DNA of 64,000 nt, taken from contig NZ_CP118955.1 in NCBI RefSeq assembly GCF_029023785.1, positions 1,052,501 to 1,116,500 of the forward strand, given 5' to 3'. The notes below the pieces were generated by a model. That model saw nothing but the letters and a program-made list of their open reading frames with translations, searched no databases and had not been told where the DNA came from. Position 1 is the first letter of the stretch. Each line of letters opens with the position of its first letter. The DNA is from Enterococcus faecium (GTDB taxonomy: Bacteria; Bacillota; Bacilli; Lactobacillales; Enterococcaceae). A program made the translations under genes and the position numbers. Below are positions 1 through 8,188 of this stretch, piece after piece.

Positions 1-2
1 AA

Positions 3-239
3 GGTGAAGCAGAAATGCGCACAAGAACAAATCTTGTGATCGAAGCAATTGCAGCTGCTGAAAATCTTCAAGCAACAGAAGAAGAAATCAATGCAGAAAT
101 CCAAGAATTATCAGAAACATACAACATGCCAATCGAACAAATCAAACGCGTGTTGACAGAAGATATGCTGGAACATGATGTGACAATGAAAAAAGCAATC
201 GAATTGATCACAGGTACAGCGACAGAAGCGAAAGAATAG
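3..239 (+). CDS. tig: Trigger factor, C-terminal fragment (start lies outside window)
   Basis: This is the last 78 codons of an ORF that enters from the left edge. The residues GEAEMRTRTNLVIEAIAA and the helical, Glu-rich tail match the C-terminal substrate-binding domain of trigger factor, the ribosome-bound chaperone and prolyl isomerase that shields nascent chains. The internal ATG at 15 is not a start because the same frame is open to base 3. The position directly before clpX supports the call, since tig-clpX is a common order in Firmicutes. The PPIase and ribosome-binding domains are not visible here. Confidence 0.9.
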   Translation, partial: GEAEMRTRTNLVIEAIAAAENLQATEEEINAEIQELSETYNMPIEQIKRVLTEDMLEHDVTMKKAIELITGTATEAKE

Positions 240-300
240 AAATCAAGTAATAAATCATTTCTGAAGAAGCTACTTCTAGAAAATTGTTTATTCGAAATAA

Positions 301-339
301 GGGACTGTGACACGATTTTGTCACAGTTCCTTATTTTTT
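301..339 (+). terminator. Intrinsic terminator after tig
   Basis: A 12-bp stem (arms 301-312 and 319-330, one G-T pair) with a 6-base loop is followed by a T-rich run at 331-339. It separates tig from clpX. Confidence 0.88.
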
Positions 340-391
340 GTTAAGAGTAAAAAATGCAAAGGTATAGGTCAGTTGATCCTTTGTTAAACAC

Positions 392-420
392 TTTTTCTTT
401 TTACTAAACTATGTTATGAT
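392..420 (+). promoter_or_regulatory. Probable extended -10 promoter for clpX
   Basis: TATGAT at 415-420 is preceded by TG one base upstream, giving an extended -10. The -35 position 17 bp upstream (392-397, TTTTTC) is poor. No CtsR-like heptad repeat was recognised here. It is placed about 65 bases before the clpX start. Confidence 0.4.
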
Positions 421-485
421 AGTAAAAGACTGTAAAGTCTTTGATAGTTTCTTGCATACTTTTTGCAAGTTAAGGGGTGAAGACC

Positions 486-1736
486 ATGTATGACAATCCA
501 AGTAGCAATGAGACCGTACGCTGTTCTTTTTGCGGGAAAACCCAAGAAGAAGTGAAAAAGATCGTAGCTGGTCCAGGGGTCTACATCTGTAATGAATGTA
601 TCGACCTATGTAAAGAAATCATTGATGAAGAATTTTATGAAGAAGCTGTACGCGAATTCACTGAAGTCCCTAAACCACTAGAAATTCTTGAAGTATTGAA
701 TAACTACGTGATTGGACAAGATCGCGCAAAACGCTCGTTAGCTGTTGCCGTATACAATCACTATAAACGTGTCAATCAGCAAGCACAAGAAAACACAGAT
801 GATGTTGAACTGCAAAAAAGCAATATCTGCTTGATCGGACCTACAGGGTCTGGTAAAACATTTTTAGCACAAACATTAGCAAAAACATTGAATGTACCTT
901 TTGCAATCGCAGATGCGACAAGTTTGACAGAAGCTGGTTATGTGGGGGAAGATGTAGAAAACATTTTGCTTAAATTGCTTCAATCTGCTGATTACAATGT
1001 GGAACGTGCAGAAAAAGGGATCATCTATATTGATGAGATCGATAAAATTGCGCGTAAAAGCGAAAATGTATCTATTACTCGTGACGTTTCCGGCGAAGGT
1101 GTCCAACAAGCCTTGCTGAAAATTCTAGAAGGAACTGTTGCAAGCGTGCCACCTCAGGGAGGACGTAAACATCCACATCAAGAATTTATTCAGATTGATA
1201 CGACGAACATATTGTTCATCGTAGGTGGTGCATTTGATGGCATCGAAACGATTGTGAAGAATCGTATGGGCGAAAAGACGATTGGATTTGGTACACAAAA
1301 CCAAAAACTTTCTGAAGACGAAAGTGTCATGCAGCATATCATTCCTGAAGATTTACTAAAATTCGGATTGATCCCTGAGTTTATCGGACGATTACCTGTT
1401 ATGGCAGCTTTAGAGAAATTGACAACAGATGATCTGGTACGGATCTTGACTGAGCCGAAAAATGCGCTAGTCAAACAATATCAAAAACTTCTTTCTCTAG
1501 ATAATACCGAACTTGAATTTGAACCTGAAGCGTTGAGAGCCATTGCGAAAAAAGCAATCGAACGCAATACCGGTGCTCGAGGACTTCGTTCCATCATTGA
1601 AGAAATCATGATGGATGTGATGTTTGATATCCCTTCAAATGAAAACATCGAAAAAGTGATTATCACAAAAGAAGCAGCTGAATTGTCTGGTGAGCCAACA
1701 GTAATCTATAAAGATTCAGAGAAAAAAGCGGGTTGA
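486..1736 (+). CDS. clpX: ATP-dependent Clp protease ATP-binding subunit ClpX
   Basis: AAA+ unfoldase that recognises tagged or damaged proteins and feeds them into the ClpP peptidase. The N-terminus carries the C4 zinc-binding domain (CSFCGKTQ and CNECIDLC). It is followed by Walker A GPTGSGKT, pore-loop motif GYVGEDVE, Walker B YIDEIDK, and the ClpX C-terminal small domain with RNTGARGLR. The length of 416 residues is normal. I start at ATG 486, because the AAGGGG at 472-477 is well spaced for it; the GTG at 477 in the same frame lies inside the ribosome binding site. A terminator-like hairpin lies between this gene and ysxC. Confidence 0.97.
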   Translation: MYDNPSSNETVRCSFCGKTQEEVKKIVAGPGVYICNECIDLCKEIIDEEFYEEAVREFTEVPKPLEILEVLNNYVIGQDRAKRSLAVAVYNHYKRVNQQAQENTDDVELQKSNICLIGPTGSGKTFLAQTLAKTLNVPFAIADATSLTEAGYVGEDVENILLKLLQSADYNVERAEKGIIYIDEIDKIARKSENVSITRDVSGEGVQQALLKILEGTVASVPPQGGRKHPHQEFIQIDTTNILFIVGGAFDGIETIVKNRMGEKTIGFGTQNQKLSEDESVMQHIIPEDLLKFGLIPEFIGRLPVMAALEKLTTDDLVRILTEPKNALVKQYQKLLSLDNTELEFEPEALRAIAKKAIERNTGARGLRSIIEEIMMDVMFDIPSNENIEKVIITKEAAELSGEPTVIYKDSEKKAG

Positions 1737-1744
1737 TGAAAAGA

Positions 1745-1790
1745 GGCTGCCGTAAAAGTCATTTTGGCTTTTGCGACAGCCGCTTGCTTT
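1745..1790 (+). terminator. Hairpin between clpX and ysxC
   Basis: GGCTGCCGTAAAAG (from 1745) pairs, with G-T pairs, to CTTTTGCGACAGCC (to 1781). It is followed by a mixed GC/T tract rather than a clean T-run. It is probably a partial terminator or processing stem between clpX and ysxC. Confidence 0.6.
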
Positions 1791-1818
1791 ATTCATCACC
1801 TTGTTAAGGAGAGAGACC

Positions 1819-2406
1819 ATGAAAGTCCATCAAGCTGAAATTATCATAAGTGCAGTGGCACCAAAACAATATCCAGATACACAATTGCCAGAAATAGCTC
1901 TGGCAGGACGATCAAATGTAGGGAAATCTTCTTTTATCAACACATTGATTGATCGAAAGAATTTAGCCCGTACTTCCGGTAAGCCAGGAAAGACCCAGAC
2001 ATTGAATTTTTATTTGATCGAGAACGCATTACATTTTGTCGATGTTCCGGGATATGGGTATGCAAAAGTATCCAAAACTGAGCGAGCAAAATGGGGAAAG
2101 ATGATCGAGACATATTTAACGACTAGAGACCAGCTACGTGCGGTCGTTTCTTTAGTAGATTTGCGTCATAAGCCTTCTCAAGAAGATATCCAGATGTATC
2201 AATTTTTGAAGTATTATGATATCCCTGTAATTGTTGTTGCCACTAAGGCAGATAAGATCCCTCGTGGTAAATGGAACAAGCATGAGAGCGAAATCAAAAA
2301 AGCGTTGGATTTTGATCGCAATGACACGTTTATTCTCTTTTCTTCCGTTACAAAACAGGGAAAAGAAGAAGCGTGGGCAGCAATCGAACAAGCAATTGAA
2401 TCATAA
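1819..2406 (+). CDS. ysxC: Ribosome biogenesis GTP-binding protein YsxC/YihA (EngB)
   Basis: Small TRAFAC-class GTPase needed for assembly of the 50S ribosomal subunit. G-protein motifs are in order: G1 [10 protein letters not shown]3 DVPGYGYAK (the family's DxPGYGYA form) and G4 TKADK. At 195 residues it has the usual family length. The start at 1819 follows AAGGAGAG at 1806-1813; the longer frame beginning at 1771 overlaps the upstream hairpin and has no ribosome binding site. The clpX-ysxC order is conserved in many Firmicutes. A bidirectional terminator follows. Confidence 0.96.
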   Translation: MKVHQAEIIISAVAPKQYPDTQLPEIALAGRSNVGKSSFINTLIDRKNLARTSGKPGKTQTLNFYLIENALHFVDVPGYGYAKVSKTERAKWGKMIETYLTTRDQLRAVVSLVDLRHKPSQEDIQMYQFLKYYDIPVIVVATKADKIPRGKWNKHESEIKKALDFDRNDTFILFSSVTKQGKEEAWAAIEQAIES

Positions 2407-2417
2407 AAAGAATAAAA

Positions 2418-2469
2418 AAGACTTACCAGTCAAACTCTTTCATAAAAGTTTGGCTGGTAAGTCTTTTTT
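2418..2469. terminator. Bidirectional terminator between ysxC and the convergent small ORF
   Basis: The arms AAGACTTACCAG...CAAAC and GTTTG..CTGGTAAGTCTT form a long stem. It ends in TTTTTTT on the plus strand and in a T-rich run on the minus strand. It serves ysxC (plus) and the 51-residue ORF at 2480-2635 (minus). Confidence 0.9.
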
Positions 2470-2479
2470 TGAGCTTAAC

Positions 2480-2635
2480 TTACTTTTGTTTCTTGTCTTT
2501 TTTCTTTTCATTTTGTGGCTGTGGTTTTAGAAATCGATCGATCTCTTCTTTTGGTGCAACTGTTTTTTCCGGATCGACAGCAAATGATTCGAAAAGTTTA
2601 TCTAAATTATCTGTACGTTCAAATTTCAACCCCAT
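2480..2635 (-). CDS. Small conserved-looking charged protein, 51 aa, function unknown
   Basis: A minus-strand ORF with ATG at 2635 preceded by AAAGAGGTG (2641-2649), a strong ribosome binding site. The product begins MGLKFERTDNLDKLFESF and ends in a Lys/Gln-rich tail (NEKKKDKKQK). The N-terminal pattern resembles a family of small lactic-acid-bacterial proteins annotated only as hypothetical (I recall an SPJ_0845-type family in streptococci, not verified). It stands alone between two plus-strand genes and shares a bidirectional terminator with ysxC. There are no membrane segments or cysteines. The good ribosome binding site, the terminator and non-random composition argue it is real. Confidence 0.72.
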   Translation of the reverse strand: MGLKFERTDNLDKLFESFAVDPEKTVAPKEEIDRFLKPQPQNEKKKDKKQK

Positions 2636-2770
2636 TGTAAACACCTCTTTGTTTCTTTTTACTTAGTCTATCATGTAATCGTCCAAATTGGTTTCTAAGA
2701 CATAAAGTTTTAGTTTTTCTTTATCATTGGTTATAATTAAATTATAAAAAGATTTGAAAGAGGTGAGAAA

Positions 2771-4099
2771 ATGATTGGCGAAGATAAATTATTGATGACT
2801 ATCCAGCTCACAGACTTAAATGAAGAAGAAAAAAAACAGGAAATAAGCGATTGGGCTATTTTGACACGTCTGTTGATCCAGCCAACATTTATCCGCTCTT
2901 TCACACAACAAGCGGATCCGTATGATCTTCGAAAGCTTCAAGAAAAAATAATGCTAGCATCGGTAAGAGACGAAAGTTGGTTAGTTGTAGGAAATGACGA
3001 GAACGAATGTAGTTTTCGCTTGGAAGATAATCAATTATTGATAAAAAATGTATTGTCTATCTCTGTTTTCAAAGAAAAGCAATTTTTGATTCGAGACTTC
3101 ATTCAGAAAAAAATGATTGCTCATGGGGTGTTCGCCTATATGCGAGCTTATAGCGAGTTTATCTATCACAATACAAAACAGATCTCTCAACGGCTATTGT
3201 TTGAGAAAAAGGATGAAATCGAACATTTACCTAAAATGAAACAACAAAACGGGGAAGTAGTAGTCGATTGCAACCAATTTCCAGGATACGATCTTTTTTA
3301 CCAAGGTTTATGTTTCACTTCGTGTTGGGAAATGTATTATAGTCGCTATTATCATCAAATCATCCCTAAACCGATTTTTCTCGACATCCAACAAGTAGAA
3401 AAAGTGAAGGGATTAGAAAACGAAGTCATATGTATCCAGCTTTATCGAGACCCCTTTAACTGGCAAAAGCCAAACAATCAAATGTTTCAGTCCTATTTTA
3501 GGGACCAGCTTGGGTTTGATCATCTTGCTTGGGACAATGGTGTCGGTTTATTGAAACCGCCATTCGTTGAATACATTTACACTGACCATACGATCCAATC
3601 TGTCCAGTATCAGAATGCACAAATGCAACTTGTTCCTAAAAAGAATGCTTCATTTTTTGTAACAAAAAGTTATGATATTCAACAAGGAGATTATAAAGAA
3701 AGGCGTGTTCGCGGAACACTAAATGCTCAGGCGTATTTTCCTTGGGTTGACGAGAATCGCTCGCGCATGATGTGCTATAAAGTTATCGATCCGACTGTTG
3801 CTTTGGATAATGGAATCGAAGCTTATTGTTATTATATTAGGGAATATCTAGAAGTAGAGGTAACAGATGAAAAATATCAAGAGTATCTTTTATCCTTAAG
3901 AATCTATGTTCCTTCAGAATCCCTGTCAGAATTACCGTTAAAGGAAATCAAACATAGACTCTCTGATGTTACCTTCAAACGAATAAAGAAAAAGCGGCGA
4001 AGTATCCAATTCGATGTCAAGAAAGGTGAGCAGCATCTGCGTGTGCAATTTTTAGATTACCGAGAATTAGAACAATTGATTACTTTACAAAAAATATGA
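2771..4099 (+). CDS. Uncharacterised 442-aa cytoplasmic protein
   Basis: I do not recognise this protein. It is 442 residues long with no signal peptide and no obvious membrane helix. It is rich in aromatic residues (YYSRYYHQ, YCYYIREYLE) and has a basic C-terminal region (KRIKKKRRS). No Walker, Zn or catalytic signature is evident. The start at 2771 follows GAAAGAGGTG. A TATAAT-like -10 lies at 2732-2737 with a weak -35. The downstream 69-residue membrane protein starts 10 bases after the stop, so the two are probably one operon. The composition looks native rather than recently acquired. Confidence 0.75.
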   Translation: MIGEDKLLMTIQLTDLNEEEKKQEISDWAILTRLLIQPTFIRSFTQQADPYDLRKLQEKIMLASVRDESWLVVGNDENECSFRLEDNQLLIKNVLSISVFKEKQFLIRDFIQKKMIAHGVFAYMRAYSEFIYHNTKQISQRLLFEKKDEIEHLPKMKQQNGEVVVDCNQFPGYDLFYQGLCFTSCWEMYYSRYYHQIIPKPIFLDIQQVEKVKGLENEVICIQLYRDPFNWQKPNNQMFQSYFRDQLGFDHLAWDNGVGLLKPPFVEYIYTDHTIQSVQYQNAQMQLVPKKNASFFVTKSYDIQQGDYKERRVRGTLNAQAYFPWVDENRSRMMCYKVIDPTVALDNGIEAYCYYIREYLEVEVTDEKYQEYLLSLRIYVPSESLSELPLKEIKHRLSDVTFKRIKKKRRSIQFDVKKGEQHLRVQFLDYRELEQLITLQKI

Positions 4100-4109
4100 G
4101 GTGAAGAAA

Positions 4110-4319
4110 ATGGATAAACAACTCTATTATCGAATAATGGTTCCGGCATCATTATTATCCGTCTGTCTCTTTTTTGTTCCTAATTTTCCTATTCGATCAG
4201 TCATCGGTTTTTTGGTCATGTTTGGCGGGATGGGACTTTATTATTATCTTCTTCATAAGGAAAGAAAACCTGCTTCTGTTTATATGAAAAAAACAAGAAG
4301 CGAAAATAAAAAACGATAA
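4110..4319 (+). CDS. Small two-helix membrane protein, 69 aa
   Basis: The product has two hydrophobic stretches (IMVPASLLSVCLFFVPNF and SVIGFLVMFGGMGLYYYLL) and a strongly basic tail ending KKTRSENKKR, so it should be a membrane protein with a positively charged cytoplasmic end. The start at ATG 4110 fits GAGGTG at 4098-4103, which overlaps the stop of the upstream gene; the GTG at 4101 is too close to be used. Its function is unknown. Coupling to the 442-residue gene suggests a shared role. Confidence 0.72.
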   Translation: MDKQLYYRIMVPASLLSVCLFFVPNFPIRSVIGFLVMFGGMGLYYYLLHKERKPASVYMKKTRSENKKR

Positions 4320-4345
4320 AACGGCTTGATGATAGACAAAAAAAT

Positions 4346-4374
4346 AAAAAACCAGTCTTTTTGACTGGTTTTTT
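4346..4374 (+). terminator. Terminator between the hypothetical pair and the fructose operon
   Basis: A 12-bp stem (4346-4357 and 4363-4374, core ACCAGTC/GACTGGT) has a 5-base loop and merges into a long T-rich tract. Its 3' side contains the first of three TTTTTGACTG elements (see the operator feature). Confidence 0.88.
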
Positions 4375-4377
4375 ATT

Positions 4378-4424
4378 TTTTTGACTGATTTATAATTTTT
4401 ATGAACGTTTTTGACTGATTTATA
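4378..4424 (+). repeat. Direct-repeat candidate operator for FruR
   Basis: Two exact 17-bp copies of TTTTTGACTGATTTATA lie at 4378-4394 and 4408-4424, 30 bp apart. A related TTTTTGACTGGTTT begins at 4358, 20 bp before the first. Spacings of 20 and 30 bp put all three on nearly the same face of the helix, and the last copy abuts the -35 box. DeoR-family regulators such as FruR typically bind directly repeated sites, so this is a likely operator. That is inference from position and pattern. Confidence 0.62.
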
Positions 4425-4453
4425 TTGCGAGTAGAAAAAAAATATGCTATTAT
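4425..4453 (+). promoter_or_regulatory. Promoter of fruR-fruK-fruA
   Basis: TTGCGA at 4425-4430, a 17-bp spacer and TATTAT at 4448-4453 form a reasonable sigma-A promoter. It lies 23 bases before the fruR start and directly after the repeated operator elements. Confidence 0.6.
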
Positions 4454-4475
4454 TTGTATTGAGGTGATCGTGAAA

Positions 4476-5228
4476 ATGCTTACAGAGGAACGCAGACAAA
4501 AAATCCTAGACTTGCTTGAACAGCAGAAAATCGTGAAATCACAAGATCTTGTAAACCTTTTGAATGCTTCTGAATCAACGATAAGACGTGATTTACAAGA
4601 GCTGGAGAATAGTGGGTTTCTAGAAAGAGTTCATGGCGGAGCTAAGAAAGAGCAATTATTGAATTTTGAGCAGAATATGAGTGAAAAATCACTCAAAAAC
4701 GTTCACGAAAAACAGCAAATCGCCAAATCGGCAGCTGAAACCATTAATGACGAAGATGTCATTTATTTAGACGCTGGCTCTACTACGTTAGAAATGATTC
4801 CTTTTCTGCAAGGAAAACAGATCACAGTAGTGACAAATTCCGTTCAACATGCGGCAAATTTAGTTGATTTGGAGCTTGCTACCATTATTTTAGGTGGAAC
4901 GATCAAGCTGGCAACTAATGCTGTTTTAGGATCTAATGCGATAGAACAACTAAAAAATTTTCATTTTAATAAAGCATTTATGGGAATGAACGGTGCCCAT
5001 CTTGAACAAGGATTCACGACTCCGGATCCAGAAGAGGCAGCTGTTAAACGTTTAGCCATGAAAAATTCCGAAGAGACATTTGTATTGATTGATCATACCA
5101 AATTCAACCAGTTGTCCTTCACCTCTGTTGCACCTTTGGAAGCAGCCACGATCATAACCGAGCGTTGTCCATTAGAATTCGTTAATGAATTCCGTGAAAA
5201 GACAACAATTAAGGAGGCAATACAATGA
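4476..5228 (+). CDS. fruR: DeoR-family transcriptional regulator of the fructose operon
   Basis: A 250-residue DeoR/GlpR-type regulator. It has an N-terminal winged HTH (MLTEERRQKILDLLEQQKIV, with SESTIRRDLQELE as recognition region) and a C-terminal sugar-phosphate-binding domain (DAGSTTLEMIPFL, IILGGTIK, GMNGAHLEQGFTTPDPEEA, LIDHTKF). The start at ATG 4476 follows GAGGTGAT. It overlaps fruK by 4 bases (ATGA), so the regulator and enzymes are co-transcribed. Family knowledge suggests repression relieved by fructose-1-phosphate. The direct repeats upstream make autoregulation likely. Confidence 0.93.
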   Translation: MLTEERRQKILDLLEQQKIVKSQDLVNLLNASESTIRRDLQELENSGFLERVHGGAKKEQLLNFEQNMSEKSLKNVHEKQQIAKSAAETINDEDVIYLDAGSTTLEMIPFLQGKQITVVTNSVQHAANLVDLELATIILGGTIKLATNAVLGSNAIEQLKNFHFNKAFMGMNGAHLEQGFTTPDPEEAAVKRLAMKNSEETFVLIDHTKFNQLSFTSVAPLEAATIITERCPLEFVNEFREKTTIKEAIQ

Positions 5229-6139
5229 TTTACACAGTAACACTTAATCCATCAATTGATTATATCGTACGCGTAGATGGGTTAAAACTAGGCGATTTGA
5301 ACCGAATGAAGGAAGACTTCAAGTTACCTGGAGGAAAAGGGATCAATGTTTCCCGTATTTTGAAACGGATCGATTCTCAATCTACAGCACTAGGGTTTTT
5401 AGGAGGGTTCACTGGCGAATTTATTTCGAAGTGGCTTGAAAAAGAACAAATCCAGTCTTTGTTCACAACCGTAAAAGAAGATACAAGAATCAATATCAAA
5501 CTAAAATCAGATACTGAAACTGAAATTAACGGTTTGGGCCCATCTATTTCAGATGAAGAAATCGATGAGTTGAAGCAAGCATTAGGAACAGTAGGACAAG
5601 GAGATATCGTCGTATTGTCAGGAAGCGCGCCGGCTAGCCTGCGAAAAGGATTTTATCAAGAACTGATTGATATCATTCGAGAAAAAGGTGCAGATTTCGT
5701 GATTGATACAACAGGTGATGACCTAAAAAATGCACTTGTTAAGAAACCATTGTTGATCAAACCAAACAATCACGAATTAGCTGAGCTTTACAATACAACC
5801 TTCCAATCTGTAGAAGAAATCATTCCGTATGGTAAAAAATTGCTAGCTGAAGGGGCACAGAATGTGCTGATCTCAATGGCTGGAGACGGTGCTTTGCTCT
5901 TCACGGAACAAGGAACTTATAAAACGAATGTATTAGTTCGCCCATTGAAAAATTCAGTAGGTGCAGGGGATTCAATGATTGCCGGCTTTATTGGGGCTTA
6001 CAGCCGTACGAAAGATCCAATCGAAGCCTTTAAATGGGGAGTTGCTTGCGGAAGCGCAACAGCTTTTTCTGATGACTTGGCAGCTCGCGAATTGATTGAT
6101 GAGTTGCTGCCAGAAGTTGAAATCACAAAAATTGATTAG
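5225..6139 (+). CDS. fruK: 1-phosphofructokinase
   Basis: PfkB-family kinase that phosphorylates fructose-1-phosphate, the product of FruA, to fructose-1,6-bisphosphate. Visible signatures are the N-terminal TLNPSIDY, the glycine-rich GGKGINVSR and the C-terminal VGAGDSMIAGFIGAY with its catalytic Asp. The 304-residue length is standard. The strong AAGGAGG sits inside the end of fruR, and the start overlaps the fruR stop by 4 bases. It lies 17 bases before fruA. Tagatose-6-phosphate kinase is a related alternative, but the fruR/fruA context decides. Confidence 0.95.
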   Translation: MIYTVTLNPSIDYIVRVDGLKLGDLNRMKEDFKLPGGKGINVSRILKRIDSQSTALGFLGGFTGEFISKWLEKEQIQSLFTTVKEDTRINIKLKSDTETEINGLGPSISDEEIDELKQALGTVGQGDIVVLSGSAPASLRKGFYQELIDIIREKGADFVIDTTGDDLKNALVKKPLLIKPNNHELAELYNTTFQSVEEIIPYGKKLLAEGAQNVLISMAGDGALLFTEQGTYKTNVLVRPLKNSVGAGDSMIAGFIGAYSRTKDPIEAFKWGVACGSATAFSDDLAARELIDELLPEVEITKID

Positions 6140-6156
6140 TTTCAAGGAGGATAATC

Positions 6157-8088
6157 ATGAATATCAAGGATTTAATGGTCAAAGAAGCGATGATCATGGA
6201 TTTGCAAGCGACTGATAAAAAAGGCGCAATCGATGAAATGGTCCAAAAAATGTTTGATGCCGGCCGGATTTCCGATATCGAAACATATAAAGAAGGAATT
6301 CTAGCCCGCGAAGCACAAACTTCTACAGGTCTTGGTGATGGAATCGCCATGCCTCACGCGAAAAACAGTGCAGTTAAAGAAGCAACAGTTTTATTCGCAA
6401 AAAGCCAAAAAGGAGTAGATTATGAAGCCTTAGACGGACAGCCAACTTATCTGTTTTTCATGATCGCAGCTCCAGAAGGCGCAAACGACACACATTTGCA
6501 AGCATTAGCAGCACTATCTCGATTGCTGATTGATGCAGATTTCGTAGGAAAATTAAAAGAAGCAAATACACCAGAAGAAGTCCAAGACTTGTTCCAAACA
6601 GCTGAAGAGCAAAAAGAAGCAGAAGAAAAAGCAGAACAAGAAACACAAGCTGCAGAAGCTTCTGCTCATCCAGAAAGAAAATTCATTGTTGCCGTTACAG
6701 CTTGTCCAACAGGGATCGCTCACACTTACATGGCAGAAGATGCTCTGAAGAAAAAAGCGAAAGAAATGGGTGTGGAGATCAAAGTCGAAACGAACGGTTC
6801 AGAAGGAATCAAAAACCGATTGACTGCTGAAGACATCGCCCGTGCAGAAGGTGTAATCGTTGCAGCAGACAAAAAAGTAGAGATGAATCGCTTTGACGGA
6901 AAAGAACTGATCAATCGTCCTGTCAGTGATGGTATCCGTAAACCAGAAGAGCTGATCAATCTAGCCCTTAGTGGTACTGCACCAGTATTCCATGGTGATG
7001 GAAAAGAAAGCAGTTCAGAAGAAGGAAATGCGGATGGTACTATCGGACAAAGAATTTACAAAGATTTGATGAACGGCGTATCACACATGTTACCTTTCGT
7101 TATTGGTGGAGGAATCGCTATTGCGCTTTCTTTCATGATCGACCAATTTATTGGCGTGCCACATGATCAATTATCAAATCTAGGGAATTACAATCAAGCT
7201 GCTAGCTGGTTCAACCAAATCGGACAAGCTGCATTTGGTTTCATGCTGCCGGTATTAGCAGGATTTATTGCTTCAAGTATCGGTGACCGCCCTGGTTTGA
7301 TCGTTGGATTTGCTGCTGGTGCATTAGCTAATACAGGCGGTGCAGGATTCTTAGGTGCACTGATTGGTGGATTCTTAGCTGGTTATGTCATCGTATTTTT
7401 ACGTAAATTATTCAAGAACTTACCAAAATCATTGGATGGAATTAAAACGATCCTCTTTTATCCAGTGTTTGGCTTACTGATTACTGGTTTCTTGATGTTG
7501 CTGGTCAATGTCCCTATGAAAGCAATCAATGATGCATTGAACGGTTTCTTGACAAGTATGAGTGGTTCGAATGCTGCTTTACTTGGTGCATTATTAGCTG
7601 GAATGATGGCGGCAGATTTAGGCGGTCCAATCAACAAAGCTGCTTATGTGTTTGGTACAGCAACTTTAGCTACGACTGTTGCAACTGGCGGAAGTGTCGT
7701 GATGGCTTCTGTTATGGCTGGAGGAATGGTACCTCCATTGGCAATTTTCGTTGCTACACGTTTGTTTAAGAATAAATTCAGCAAAACAGATCAAGATGCT
7801 GGTTTGACGAACATCGTGATGGGACTATCGTTTGTCACGGAAGGATCGATTCCATTTGCAGCAGCTGACCCGATTCGTGCCATTCCAAGTTTTATTATTG
7901 GTTCTGCTTTAACTGGCGGATTAGTCGGAGCTTTCGGGATCAAATTACTGGCTCCTCACGGCGGGATTTTCGTTGTATTCTTACTGAGTCACCCGGTCAT
8001 GTATTTGGTGTTTATTGCTATCGGAGCAGTCGTATCTGGTGTGATTTATGGTTTATTGAGAAAAGCTCCTGCAGCAGCAGAAGCATAG
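6157..8088 (+). CDS. fruA: PTS fructose-specific transporter, fused EIIABC
   Basis: A 643-residue fused phosphotransferase protein that imports fructose as fructose-1-phosphate. Residues ~1-150 are EIIA with phospho-His67 in GDGIAMPHAKN. An Ala/Glu-rich linker follows (~150-170). EIIB (~172-270) has its phosphocysteine in TACPTGIAHTYMAEDAL. EIIC (~300-640) contains many hydrophobic helices and GDRPGLIVGFAAGALA. The gene starts after AAGGAGG. Together with fruR and fruK it forms a complete fructose uptake operon closed by a terminator. Confidence 0.97.
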   Translation: MNIKDLMVKEAMIMDLQATDKKGAIDEMVQKMFDAGRISDIETYKEGILAREAQTSTGLGDGIAMPHAKNSAVKEATVLFAKSQKGVDYEALDGQPTYLFFMIAAPEGANDTHLQALAALSRLLIDADFVGKLKEANTPEEVQDLFQTAEEQKEAEEKAEQETQAAEASAHPERKFIVAVTACPTGIAHTYMAEDALKKKAKEMGVEIKVETNGSEGIKNRLTAEDIARAEGVIVAADKKVEMNRFDGKELINRPVSDGIRKPEELINLALSGTAPVFHGDGKESSSEEGNADGTIGQRIYKDLMNGVSHMLPFVIGGGIAIALSFMIDQFIGVPHDQLSNLGNYNQAASWFNQIGQAAFGFMLPVLAGFIASSIGDRPGLIVGFAAGALANTGGAGFLGALIGGFLAGYVIVFLRKLFKNLPKSLDGIKTILFYPVFGLLITGFLMLLVNVPMKAINDALNGFLTSMSGSNAALLGALLAGMMAADLGGPINKAAYVFGTATLATTVATGGSVVMASVMAGGMVPPLAIFVATRLFKNKFSKTDQDAGLTNIVMGLSFVTEGSIPFAAADPIRAIPSFIIGSALTGGLVGAFGIKLLAPHGGIFVVFLLSHPVMYLVFIAIGAVVSGVIYGLLRKAPAAAEA

Positions 8089-8092
8089 AAAT

Positions 8093-8133
8093 AAAAAAGA
8101 AGAGACTGGGAAACCCCAGCCTCTTCTTTTTTT
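8093..8133. terminator. Terminator after fruA
   Basis: AAGAAGAG-ACTGGG pairs with CCCAG-CTCTTCTT around an AAA(C) loop. The A-run before and T-run after let it act in both directions between the convergent fruA and the ClC gene. Confidence 0.88.
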
Positions 8134-8188
8134 ATAGAATCAAGTAGTGTAGATGAATAGTTGTTGTAAAATAGTTTTTCCATGTTCG

